Source: VGWB01 sp964480945
GTDB taxonomy: Bacteria; Bacteroidota; Ignavibacteria; UBA10030
Assembly (NCBI GenBank): GCA_964480945.1
Contig: CAYZRX010000063.1
Span: forward strand, 1-23,600
Length of the DNA: 23,600 nt
Direction of reading: 5' to 3'
In this document: piece by piece, positions 9,059-16,567 of the stretch
Layout of the letters: each line of letters begins with the position of its first letter
Position numbering within the stretch: the stretch's first letter is position 1
Notes under the pieces: generated by a model
The model's input: the letters and a program-made list of their open reading frames with translations, nothing else
Told to the model about the DNA's origin: nothing
Database searches by the model: none
Made by a program: the position numbers and the translations under genes

Positions 9059-9577
9059 TCAGTCTTTGTCACCCTCCTTCGCTTCTTTCGCCTTCCTTTT
9101 CGATTTCTCCACGACTTTGCCCGTCGGGTCGAATACCACCTCCCACCGATCCTTTCCCGACTGGACAACGAGCTCGTATTTCACCGTCTGATCCTTCGTC
9201 ACCTTTTCCGCCTTCAGGATCTTCGCTTTTGGAAACTCCTGCATCAGCGATTTCGAAACAGCGGCCGGAAGCGCCCTGGAAGCGACGGTCTCTTCTATCT
9301 CCACGCATGTGCCGTCAACCAGGTACAGAAGATCCCGCTTCACCTTCCCATCGACGCTTTCCACTTCATAGTACGTCTTGCCGTTCTCCTGCTCCGTACT
9401 GGCGCCCCTGATCTTCGCGTGGGGGTAGGCTTTGTGGAACGAGGCAGTTACGGCAGCAGGAAGATCCTTGACGGCGAGCTTCTTCTCTCCCTGTGCTTTG
9501 GCGGCCGTCGGCGGGTACGCAACAATGACTGCCACAAGGGCCGCGGCAATGAATGAAAGAAGTCGTGCGTTCTTCAT
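9059..9577 (-). CDS. exported protein with two tandem PepSY-like repeats
   Basis: A 172-residue exported protein. The signal peptide is about residues 1-29 (core LLSFIAAALVAVIVA, ending AKAQ). Two repeats follow, about 38-96 and 102-160. Each opens with LPAAV, then an aromatic/PxAKI segment (FHKAYPHAKI; MQEFPKAKI), then alternating strands ending in a (D)G turn (YLVDGTCVEIEE; VFDPTGKVVEKS). This is the pattern of PepSY-like (DUF2874-type) domains. The C-terminus is very lysine-rich. I chose ATG 9577 over longer frames because GAGGAGG lies 4 bases upstream and a signal peptide follows. It sits downstream of an OmpR-type two-component pair but has its own promoter-like element (9640-9673) and terminator. 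Such proteins often accompany two-component systems; what it binds is unknown. Confidence 0.85.
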   Translation of the reverse strand: MKNARLLSFIAAALVAVIVAYPPTAAKAQGEKKLAVKDLPAAVTASFHKAYPHAKIRGASTEQENGKTYYEVESVDGKVKRDLLYLVDGTCVEIEETVASRALPAAVSKSLMQEFPKAKILKAEKVTKDQTVKYELVVQSGKDRWEVVFDPTGKVVEKSKRKAKEAKEGDKD

Positions 9578-9639
9578 GGTTCCTCCTCGGATTGATGGGC
9601 CTTTCATATGGAAGTGTCCTGCATCTGGTCTATGGGCCC

Positions 9640-9673
9640 AATGTACGGATCTAAAATGAAAGCAAGATGAAAG
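9640..9673 (-). promoter_or_regulatory. direct-repeat regulator box and -10 of the PepSY-like gene
   Basis: On the plus strand ATGAAAG occurs at 9656-9662 and again at 9667-9673, an exact 11-bp spacing typical of binding sites for tandem OmpR/PhoB-type regulators. Nine bases from the box toward the gene lies TACATT (minus strand, 9645 to 9640). An almost identical box with the same 9-base spacing occurs at 13151-13183. The -10-like hexamer ends 62 bases before the ATG. Confidence 0.6.
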
Positions 9674-9730
9674 AGCCAACGCAACAAGAAGCCCCAGAAG
9701 AGCTTTTGCCTCTTCGCCGCGCCCCACACC

Positions 9731-11125
9731 CTATCCGCTGACCTGCAGGAGCGGCAGTTGGATGGTGAATGTGCTTCCGAGCCCTTCTTCACTTTGCACC
9801 GAGATCCAACCTTTGTGCATTTCCACAAATCGCTGCGCGATAGCGAGCCCCAAGCCGCTCCCGTCGGTCTTAGACCGGGATTGGGGTGCGCGGTAGAATC
9901 GTCTGAATATTCTCTCTTGCTCCGATCCGGAGATTCCCGGGCCGCTGTCCTGGATGACAATGGATGCTGTGCCGGGAGCGGCGGGCTGCAAGACCAAAGA
10001 AGCCGAAACCAAACCTCTTCTCCCGGAGTATTTGATGGCATTGTCCAGCAGATTGAGGACGACGCTTTTAAGCTTCTCGCGATCACCGGAAGTCTCGACG
10101 GCCTCCTGTACGAAGAGCTTAAGCCGCACGCCGCGCCTTTTCGCCACCCCACCGACTGCCTGAACGCACTCGACAAGAAGCTCATCGAGCCTCAGCCGGG
10201 CCGGCTCGAATTTCACCTGTGCGGCATCGAGCCTGGCGAGCACAAGCAGGTCACCCACCATTTTTGACAGTTGGTCGAGCTCGAGGAGCGCCGTCGAGAT
10301 GCTCCGTTTCGATGATGATTGGCGGATGGTCCGTTCCGCGGACTCCAGCTCGGTCCGGATGATGGTGAGCGGAGTCCTAAGCTCATGCGACGCATCGGCG
10401 ATAAATTGCTTCTGGCTTCTGATGGCGCTGTCGATTCGTTCCATCATTTCATTCAACGCGCTCCCAAGTAGATGCACCTCATCGCGGGGCTTCGGTAATT
10501 CGAGCCGGGCATCAAGATTCTTGGCGCTGATCGTCTCGGCCGTTTTCACCATCTTCATCATGGGCTTGAACGCCATCGCCGTGATGAACCAGGCTGCGCA
10601 GCCGGCGAGGAAGAGCCCCGCGGGGATCAGGATCAGAAACAGAAGTCTCAGACGGCCAAGAGAGCGTTCGATCTCATCCAGGGGAGCCGCAATCTGAACC
10701 ACGTATGGAACCGGGTCACGGATCTCAACCGGCGCCTGCAGCACGCGAATCCTTTGCCCCCCCATCGTCACCGTCGCCTTTTGGAGGGCCGTAACTTCTC
10801 CGGAGTTCCATTTCATCCGCGTGTCGAGCGCGAATCCCGAATCGGCAAATACGATCCTCCCGTCGGCCGTCAGCAAGCGGACTTTCGCATCCGCCAGGCC
10901 TTCCGTTCGCACCGAATCCAATTCTAACCGGCTGGGGAACCCGGCCTCAGATTCATCTTCCTCGAGCTCCGTCTGGATCTTGTCGGCGTGGGTTTCGAGG
11001 CGCGCGTCGAGCTTGGCCACCTCGGCGTCGAAAGCACCTTGATAGATAATGAGCGCAAAGGCAGTTACCAGGACACCGAAAACGAGAGTGTACGCGAAGA
11101 CTATCTTGGCTTTGATCGTGAACAT
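9731..11125 (-). CDS. membrane sensor histidine kinase (HAMP, HisKA, HATPase_c)
   Basis: An inner-membrane sensor that would phosphorylate the response regulator encoded just upstream. In its 464 residues: TM1 about 8-28, a periplasmic sensor region about 29-159, TM2 about 160-183, a HAMP linker about 184-236 (AFKPMMKMVKTAETISAKNL), the HisKA H-box FIADASHELRTPLT with H247, and a HATPase domain with N-box VVLNLLDNAIKYS (356-367), G1 DSGPGIS (393-399), F-box RIFRRFYR and G2 GSGLGLAIA (422-430). The architecture resembles CusS/QseC/PmrB-type kinases. It starts 14 bases after the regulator's stop, with AAGGAG 10 bases before the ATG. The signal is unknown; neighbouring exported PepSY-like and beta-propeller proteins are candidates for its regulon. 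Confidence 0.95.
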   Translation of the reverse strand: MFTIKAKIVFAYTLVFGVLVTAFALIIYQGAFDAEVAKLDARLETHADKIQTELEEDESEAGFPSRLELDSVRTEGLADAKVRLLTADGRIVFADSGFALDTRMKWNSGEVTALQKATVTMGGQRIRVLQAPVEIRDPVPYVVQIAAPLDEIERSLGRLRLLFLILIPAGLFLAGCAAWFITAMAFKPMMKMVKTAETISAKNLDARLELPKPRDEVHLLGSALNEMMERIDSAIRSQKQFIADASHELRTPLTIIRTELESAERTIRQSSSKRSISTALLELDQLSKMVGDLLVLARLDAAQVKFEPARLRLDELLVECVQAVGGVAKRRGVRLKLFVQEAVETSGDREKLKSVVLNLLDNAIKYSGRRGLVSASLVLQPAAPGTASIVIQDSGPGISGSEQERIFRRFYRAPQSRSKTDGSGLGLAIAQRFVEMHKGWISVQSEEGLGSTFTIQLPLLQVSG

Positions 11126-11139
11126 ATGCAGGCTGCTCC

Positions 11140-11817
11140 TTATCGCTCACGGTCCGAGAAAAAGTAGCCACTTCCCCGGACGGTATGGATCAGGGAGGTT
11201 TCAAATCCCTTGTCGATCTTCTGTCTCAGGAATTTCACGAACGATTCGATCACGTTGCTCCTCGGCTCGAAGTTCATATCCCAGAGGTGCTCCGAGATTT
11301 TCTCACGCGAGATGATCTCTCTCGGGTGCATCATGAAGAGCTCCAGGAGCGCGAATTCCTTCGCGGTGAGCGAGACCTCTTTCCCCTCCCGGAATGCCCG
11401 ATGGGTCTTCAACTCCAGACGCACACCGAAACGCTCGATCTCTGTCGTTCGTACTTCGGTCCTCCGCCGGGCGAGGGATCGGATGCGGGCGAGAAGCTCG
11501 CCCGTGTGGAATGGCTTGGGGAGATAGTCATCGGCACCGACGTCGAGCCCTTTGATCTTATCCTCCACGTCATCGAGTGCCGTCAGCATCAGAATCGGCG
11601 TCAGCACGTTCTGGCGTCGAATCTTCTGACACGTCGTCCAGCCGTCTTGTTTCGGCAACATAACATCGAGGATGATCACGTCGTTGTCATCGACCACCGC
11701 AAGCTCTTCACCCTTCAGTCCGTCGTACGCAACGTCGACGGCAAACCCTTCCGCCCGGAGAGTTTTCTTCAGCGAAGCGGCGATCTTCCGATCGTCCTCG
11801 ATCAAGAGGATTCTCAT
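11140..11817 (-). CDS. OmpR/PhoB-family response regulator
   Basis: A DNA-binding partner of the downstream kinase, 225 residues, full length for the family. Receiver domain about 1-118: acidic pair D8-D9, phospho-acceptor D51 in IILDVMLPKQDGW, T79 in LMLTALDD, K101 in YLPKPFH. The winged helix is about 130-225, with LTAKEFALLELFMMHP, the recognition region NVIESFVKFLRQKID and the terminal wing IHTVRGSGYFF. No clear ribosome site precedes the ATG. It is the first gene of the regulator-kinase pair, 87 bases after the beta-propeller gene. OmpR/PhoB-type regulators usually bind direct repeats about 11 bp apart, which matches the boxes at 9656-9673 and 13167-13183; the link is an inference. Confidence 0.95.
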   Translation of the reverse strand: MRILLIEDDRKIAASLKKTLRAEGFAVDVAYDGLKGEELAVVDDNDVIILDVMLPKQDGWTTCQKIRRQNVLTPILMLTALDDVEDKIKGLDVGADDYLPKPFHTGELLARIRSLARRRTEVRTTEIERFGVRLELKTHRAFREGKEVSLTAKEFALLELFMMHPREIISREKISEHLWDMNFEPRSNVIESFVKFLRQKIDKGFETSLIHTVRGSGYFFSDRER

Positions 11818-11855
11818 AGCATTCGACGAGAATCATGCATTCTTGGTTCGGGATC

Positions 11856-11875
11856 TTTCCTGAATATTCAGGGAA
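11856..11875. promoter_or_regulatory. 20-bp near-perfect palindrome upstream of the response regulator gene
   Basis: CCTGAATATTCAGG is a perfect 14-bp palindrome, extended to 20 bp with one mismatch. It lies 39-58 bases before the response-regulator ATG and 30 bases after the beta-propeller stop. With no loop and no T-run it is a poor terminator and more like an operator for a dimeric regulator. Confidence 0.4.
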
Positions 11876-11904
11876 CCGTCATCTCATGCCGAGCAGTCGA
11901 ACGC

Positions 11905-12942
11905 TCACTGTTGCGCCAGAATCAGGACCACGAAACTCCCCGGCTCGATCGTCGGCCGCGGGCGCGGATGCTCGGCCGTCGGAGCAGGCGCGGGCCCCAG
12001 CGTTGCACCCGAGAGGTACACCCGATGCGTCTTCTCATCGAGCGTCATCGTGCGGCAGCTCCTCTGGGTGGCGACATTTTCGACCACGGAAAACTTCTCC
12101 GCCGTCTCCTCGCGAACAACCGTCAAGGTCCCCTCTCCGTTCGATGCGAAGGCGAGATGCGTCGTCGGATCGTACGCTGCGGCGTCCACACCTGACCCAA
12201 TGGGCAGCGACGCCACGACCTTGCCCGAAGTTGAATTCATCACGATCATCATCTTGTTTCCGCAGACGGAGAAAAGGCGGTGGTGTGCGCGATCGAACGC
12301 CAGGCCGCTCGGTTCTTCGCCGGGAGCCAGAGGCCAGCGATCGAGGATCTTCAGCGTTTTCGACTCAAATACGGCGATCATGCTTTTATCTTCGAGATTG
12401 ACGAAGATCTTCCCGTGACCGTCCGCCACCGCGAATTCCGGCTTCCCGTCAAGCTCGAGATTCCCCACGACCGAGTTCGTCTTTGAGTCGATCGCCGTGG
12501 TATTGTGGCTTCGTCCATTGAAGGTGAAGACGCGATGGGAAAACGGGTCGTAGATGATCGCGTCCGGATTGCTGGCATCGAGCTTGATAGTGGTGAGCGT
12601 CTTCAACGTCTTCAGGTCGAACACCGTCACCGACGAGTCACGCCCGTTGCTCGTATACCCGCGTCCGAGTTCCGGCACCAGCGCGATGCCGTGAACGCCA
12701 TTCGTGTTCGGGATTTCCCCCACCACAGTATTTGTCTTTGTGTCGACGACAACCACGCGCGTGGCGTGAGAAACATAGAGTCGGTGGGTGGCAGCATCGG
12801 AAAGGAGATAGTCCCATCCTCCTTCACCACCGATCTTGATTTTGCCGACAACCTTGTATCCCTTCGAAGTCTGTCCCATGCTCGTAGCGCCGAGGAACAG
12901 AGCGAAGGCAAACAAAGTCAGGAAGCCGAAGCGGATTTTCAT
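11905..12942 (-). CDS. exported YVTN-type beta-propeller repeat protein
   Basis: A 345-residue exported protein with a Sec signal peptide (residues 1-24, MKIRFGFLTLFAFALFLGAT... ending GQT). The rest is repeated blades of about 40-45 residues with the YVTN hallmark, for example HRLYVSHATRVVVVDTKTNT, VGEIPNTNGVHGIALVPELG, SVTVFDLKTLKTLTTIKLDA and GKVVASLPIGSGVDAAAYDP. I count about six or seven blades, so one propeller. No catalytic motif is visible. A proline/arginine-rich linker (PAPAPTAEHPRPRPTIE) interrupts the final blade. AGAGGC lies a few bases before the ATG. It has no obvious operon partner; the 516 bases upstream contain a box (13151-13183) matching the one before the PepSY-like gene. 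Confidence 0.88.
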   Translation of the reverse strand: MKIRFGFLTLFAFALFLGATSMGQTSKGYKVVGKIKIGGEGGWDYLLSDAATHRLYVSHATRVVVVDTKTNTVVGEIPNTNGVHGIALVPELGRGYTSNGRDSSVTVFDLKTLKTLTTIKLDASNPDAIIYDPFSHRVFTFNGRSHNTTAIDSKTNSVVGNLELDGKPEFAVADGHGKIFVNLEDKSMIAVFESKTLKILDRWPLAPGEEPSGLAFDRAHHRLFSVCGNKMMIVMNSTSGKVVASLPIGSGVDAAAYDPTTHLAFASNGEGTLTVVREETAEKFSVVENVATQRSCRTMTLDEKTHRVYLSGATLGPAPAPTAEHPRPRPTIEPGSFVVLILAQQ

Positions 12943-13458
12943 TGGTGCCTCTTTTGGATTGTTAGTAGATGTGGGTTAAAGCTCGAATCCGACATGGGGG
13001 GCTGGAAACCTCGTAGAATGGAGGATCAAGGGAGTAACGCATCGCCGTCCCTTTGGTTCCGCTTCTTCTCAACATTTCTTGGGCCCGATTCGTGCCAAGC
13101 GCACAAGTGCAAACAGGCCGCAAGACGAGGCGGCATTATCACGATCGTTCAATCTACTTGTTAAGAATGAAACCAAGATGAAAAATACAGTCCGGGCGCT
13201 CCGGCGGGCCGAATGGCATGTTTTTCGAAAGCCGAAAGCATACGAGAAAAGAAGGCTCCGAAGGACGCGAGGAAGGAGCGTACAATCGGCTGGATGTGGA
13301 ATTCCGCCATCCTCGGCTGGAGACTGAGAATCCTCTCCGATAAGGCTCTTGCTCTGATTCAGGGGGATGCTTGATGGGCTGGCGAGCAATCAGAATTTCC
13401 GGGGTTTTCATCACGGCGCTCCCTCAGCGTCCGAACTTGAAGCGTGCCGGTGTCGGAC
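12943..13458. other. gene-free stretch upstream of the beta-propeller gene
   Basis: I find no supportable protein gene here. The open frames in both directions lack motifs and start signals; one minus-strand 36-codon frame starting ATGCCGCC near 13132 has no ribosome site. The stretch contains the regulator box and -10-like element at 13151-13183. If transcription starts there, the beta-propeller mRNA would have a leader of about 200 bases. A weak inverted repeat GTCCGA/TCGGAC lies just after the end of the upstream gene, but no T-run follows. Confidence 0.55.
13151..13183 (-). promoter_or_regulatory. direct-repeat regulator box and -10-like element upstream of the beta-propeller gene
   Basis: On the plus strand ATGAAA occurs at 13167-13172 and 13178-13183, 11 bp apart. 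The core AATGAAASCAAGATGAAA (S = G or C) is shared with the site before the PepSY-like gene, differing at that one position out of 18. Nine bases away, as in that site, is TAGATT (minus strand, 13156 to 13151). It is about 210 bases from the beta-propeller ATG with no gene between. Confidence 0.55.
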
Positions 13459-14151
13459 CTATTCCCACCCTTCCTTCGCCAGCGCCAAATGCAGCTCGTT
13501 CGGATGATGGCGACAGTGATACTCGATCTTGCTTGAGTCTTCATGGGCTTTGCTGTACGTCCACCCTCTTGACATCAGATTTCTCTCGTGCAATTCGTGG
13601 AGGAGAACGTACGGACGTTCCACTTCCTCAAGATCGTTATCGATCCACACTTCGTTTTGAGGTACGAATTCATAGACGTAGTCGTGTCCGCCTTCCGTGA
13701 AATCGTCATCGAAGACGCTTCTTACCAGCCGGCCGTCGATAATCCAGACGCTGACCTCGGATTCAAGCTTCTTCCAGAGCCGTACGTGGACCTTCTGCGG
13801 ATCGGGGAGGTTCCCTCCTTTCGTCAATTTCTTCACATCGCCGGCCCTCTTTCGTTCCGCCATCTCTTTCCTGTCGGCGGCTTCCAGCGCGTCGTCGTAC
13901 GGCACACCCTTCTCCATCAAACGGTGTTCCACCAACAGATGGTCAATGAAGAACTTCTGTTCATCTTCGTTCGCCTCCTTATCGAGCCAGAACTCATCCT
14001 TCGGGATACACTCAAATCCGAAATGTTGGCCATAGTTTGTGAACTCTTCATCCAAATGGGCGCGCACGTAGGTGCCATCGACAACCCAGATAGCGATCTT
14101 GCCCCGCGCGCCGACCTTTTTCAGATACGGCGGTTTGAGTTTCTCTTCCAT
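13459..14151 (-). CDS. conserved-looking protein of unknown function, two 80-residue repeats with H-x3-E
   Basis: I do not recognise a named family. The 230-residue, highly charged, apparently cytosolic protein has no signal peptide or membrane helix. Residues 17-96 and 131-210 align without gaps over 80 positions. Shared positions include W22/W136, DG 25-26/139-140, VR 29-30/143-144, FT 37-38/151-152, P50/P164, the E-x-W-x-D set (E53, W55, D57 / E167, W169, D171), H71-x3-E75 / H185-x3-E189, LM 78-79/192-193 and Y85/Y199. The second repeat reads LLHELHERNLM. H-x3-E with nearby acids could bind metal, but this is a guess. I chose ATG 14151 over a longer frame to 14331 because GGAGGG lies 7 bases upstream and the homologous repeats begin soon after. 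It is 250 bases downstream of the symporter gene. Confidence 0.8.
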   Translation of the reverse strand: MEEKLKPPYLKKVGARGKIAIWVVDGTYVRAHLDEEFTNYGQHFGFECIPKDEFWLDKEANEDEQKFFIDHLLVEHRLMEKGVPYDDALEAADRKEMAERKRAGDVKKLTKGGNLPDPQKVHVRLWKKLESEVSVWIIDGRLVRSVFDDDFTEGGHDYVYEFVPQNEVWIDNDLEEVERPYVLLHELHERNLMSRGWTYSKAHEDSSKIEYHCRHHPNELHLALAKEGWE

Positions 14152-14401
14152 GACTGTTCCCTCCTGAACCTTTTCAATGTCGATCAATGCTGATGATCCG
14201 CCTTTCACCTCTCCATTCATTTCCCACAGGCTTATGTTCCCCCGCTTGTCTGCGGAAATGTCTGGGCCATATTCTTCTGAGGAGCGCGAACAACCTGGAG
14301 CCATTGAAGCCATCGGAAAGAGGTTGCGCAACTATGAGAACAAACGGACAATTGGCTAACGGCAACTTGGCATTACGCCTCAACGGCTGCTTGCACGAAT
14401 A

Positions 14402-16222
14402 CTACTGCTGCCGGCGATCGCCTTTGTCGGACCAGAGCTTGTTGATGACATACAGAAGAGCCGAGCCGCTCACGAGGAACACCGCAAAAAGGCCGAACGC
14501 GTAGGTCATTCGACCGTAGAGGAAGTTGCCCACCGTGAACAAGGCGGACCAGATCACCGTGCAGCCCGCCAGCCAGCCGAGCAGGGCCATCGGCATATTC
14601 TCGTGTGTCGCCTTCGCGTCTTGCTCGGAGATACCCGCTTCCTCGCGGATCCGCTTCCAGCCGGGACCGAAGGGACGAACCTTCTTGTAGAATTCGATCA
14701 GGGCCTGGCGGTCGGTCTGGGGGCCGAGGAATGCCGCGAGCAACCAGCAGACTGTGGTGAAAGCCACCGTGAGCATGAGAGCAGCGTGGGTGCTGATCGA
14801 TACGCCGCTCTTATTCAGTATCAACAGCACGATCGAGACGGCGAAAGAGCTGACCATCGCCGTCACTTCACTCCATGCGTTGACACGCCACCAGAACCAG
14901 CGGACCAGGTACAGCAAGCCGGTGCCCGCACCGACCTGAAGAATGATATCGAACGCGTCCTTCGCCGTGTCGAGCAGGAAGACCATCCCCGATGCGCAGA
15001 AGAACAACCCGACTGTGGCAACGCGCCCGGCGAAGACGTAGTGTTTCTCGCCGGCATCTTTTCGAATGAACCTCCGGTAGAAATCATGCACCAAATAGGA
15101 AGCCCCCCAATTCAGATGGGTCAGGATCGTTGAGGAGTTCGCCGCGATCAAGCCTCCTACCACCAGTCCCATGAACCCGACGGGCAGAAACGTCAGCATG
15201 GCCGGGTAGGCGATGTCATGCCCCAACAGGTTGGGGTCGAGATTCGGGAACGCTCTCTGGATATCCGACAGCTGCGGGAAGACGATCAGCGAGCAAAGTG
15301 CCACGAGGATCCATGGCCACGGGCGCAGAACGTAGTGCGCGAGGTTGAAGAAGAGGACGGCCCCCAGCGAATCCTTCTCCGACTTCGATGCCAGCATACG
15401 CTGTGCGATGTAGCTGCCGCCGCCCGGCTCTGCCCCCGGGTACCAAACTGCCCACCATTGGACGGCGATCGGCATAATGAAAACGGCGACGGCCATGTCC
15501 CAGTTGTTTGTGAAATCCGGCAGGATGTTCAGATAGTTCAGGCCGCCAGGCCCTTTGAGCGCCGAGATTTTCTCCACCATCCCGCTGAGCCCGCCGACAG
15601 CAGGCAGTTGAACCGCAAAGTAGGCCGCAGCGATGACCGCCGTCATCATGATGAAGAATTGGACCAAGTCGATGACCAGCACGCCCCAGAGACCGGAGTG
15701 CGTCGCGAAGACGACGTTCAGAATCCCGACGAAGATCAGCGTTTCCCACCGGGGGAGCCCGAAGAGCACGCCCGCGATCTTGCACGCGGCCAGGTTCACC
15801 GTCGCCATGATCATACAATTGAAGAACAGGCCCAGGTAGACGGACCGGAAGCCGCGCACGAAGCTCGCCGCTTTGCCCGAGTAACGGAGCTCGTAGAACT
15901 CGAGGTCCGTCATAACGCCCGAGCGTCTCCAGAGTCTTGCATAGAAGAACACGGTAGCAATTCCCGTCAACACGAACGCCCACCAGACCCAGTTGCCCGC
16001 CACGCCGTTTCGGCGGACGATGTCCGTCACGAGATTCGGCGTATCGCTGCTGAACGTCGTGGCGACCATGGAAATGCCGGCCAACCACCACGGAACGGAC
16101 CGACCCGAGACGAAGAACTCCGAGGTGTTCTTTCCGGCCCGCTTGCCGAAGAAGAGTGCGGGGGAGAAGCAAATGATGAGTGTGACCGCTACGATGACCC
16201 AGTCGATCAGCTCAAAGCGCAC
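14402..16222 (-). CDS. sodium:solute symporter family (SSS) transporter
   Basis: An inner-membrane transporter coupling Na+ to uptake of a small solute, most likely a sugar or derivative given the neighbouring glycosidases. 606 residues with about 13-14 hydrophobic helices. Typical features are DWVIVAVTLIICFSPALFFGKRAG, the SEFFVSGRSVPWWLAGISM region after TM1, LEFYELRYSGK, and GGLIAANSSTILTHLNWGAS followed by YLVHDFYRRFI, the SSS TM8-region signature. The start is GTG at 16222, with AAAGGAA 7 bases upstream, directly before the first helix. Its promoter-like element (16276-16310) closely matches the one before the GH76-like gene. Substrate cannot be decided from the sequence. Confidence 0.92.
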   Translation of the reverse strand: MRFELIDWVIVAVTLIICFSPALFFGKRAGKNTSEFFVSGRSVPWWLAGISMVATTFSSDTPNLVTDIVRRNGVAGNWVWWAFVLTGIATVFFYARLWRRSGVMTDLEFYELRYSGKAASFVRGFRSVYLGLFFNCMIMATVNLAACKIAGVLFGLPRWETLIFVGILNVVFATHSGLWGVLVIDLVQFFIMMTAVIAAAYFAVQLPAVGGLSGMVEKISALKGPGGLNYLNILPDFTNNWDMAVAVFIMPIAVQWWAVWYPGAEPGGGSYIAQRMLASKSEKDSLGAVLFFNLAHYVLRPWPWILVALCSLIVFPQLSDIQRAFPNLDPNLLGHDIAYPAMLTFLPVGFMGLVVGGLIAANSSTILTHLNWGASYLVHDFYRRFIRKDAGEKHYVFAGRVATVGLFFCASGMVFLLDTAKDAFDIILQVGAGTGLLYLVRWFWWRVNAWSEVTAMVSSFAVSIVLLILNKSGVSISTHAALMLTVAFTTVCWLLAAFLGPQTDRQALIEFYKKVRPFGPGWKRIREEAGISEQDAKATHENMPMALLGWLAGCTVIWSALFTVGNFLYGRMTYAFGLFAVFLVSGSALLYVINKLWSDKGDRRQQ

Positions 16223-16275
16223 GATGTCGTTCCTTTCGATGTCGGGGGGAGCGAACAGCCTTACGATATGGCGAG

Positions 16276-16310
16276 AAGGTAGACGAGTTTATGCTGAAAG
16301 GCAAGAGAGC
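16276..16310 (-). promoter_or_regulatory. promoter-like element of the symporter gene
   Basis: On the minus strand TTGCCT (16304-16299), a 17-base spacer and TACCTT (16281-16276) end 53 bases before the GTG start. The 25 bases at 16286-16310 match 21 of 25 bases of 22923-22947, upstream of the GH76-like gene, which has the same 17-base spacing to a TAGCTT hexamer. Confidence 0.55.
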
Positions 16311-16354
16311 GACGAGCGGAGTGGTAACCTCATGCGAATCCGATTTGCGTGTCG

Positions 16355-16567
16355 TCAGACGTTCGGGGCGACGGCAGATGAGCGACCACGAATCCTGGAG
16401 GAGTGTTCCTTCAGCCATGAGGCAAGCTGAGATTTGGTGAGCTTCCCGGAGGCAACGGTCAACTCCAGCAGGCCCCGATCTCGCAAGCCGGGCTGTCCGC
16501 CATACCGCTGCAGCAGATCGGCGTGTATCGTCAACACAATTTCCTCGGGCATGAAGTGAACGGCCAT
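16355..16567 (-). pseudogene. truncated Doc/Fic-type toxin
   Basis: The 70-codon frame starts as a death-on-curing (Doc) toxin: MPEEIVLTIHADLLQRYGG and GLRDRGLLELTVAS correspond to the family's IHxxxIxxYGGxxGxRDxGLLExA start. After about residue 42 the similarity ends (GKLTKSQLASWLKEHSSRI...), and it stops at 70 residues, against about 125 in the family. The catalytic HPFxDGNKR (Fic) motif is absent, and I do not find it in any frame downstream to the symporter start. It overlaps the antitoxin stop by one base (TAATG), so the pair was once translationally coupled. Very likely inactive. Confidence 0.8.

Noticed and set aside
9578..9727. 50-residue N-terminal extension of the PepSY-like protein
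   Set aside because: It would include the regulator box and -10-like element in the coding region, while ATG 9577 has a strong ribosome site followed by a signal peptide.
13069..13414. Overlapping minus-strand frames in the gap before the beta-propeller gene
   Set aside because: No recognisable domain, no ribosome site and low-complexity composition.
14152..14331. 60-residue N-terminal extension of the duplicated unknown protein
   Set aside because: It lacks a ribosome site and looks non-coding; ATG 14151 has GGAGGG at the right distance.
15218..16282. Plus-strand open frame of 354 codons opposite the symporter gene
   Set aside because: It is the antisense of a clear SSS transporter, is very rich in charged residues typical of mirror frames, and has no start signal or motif.
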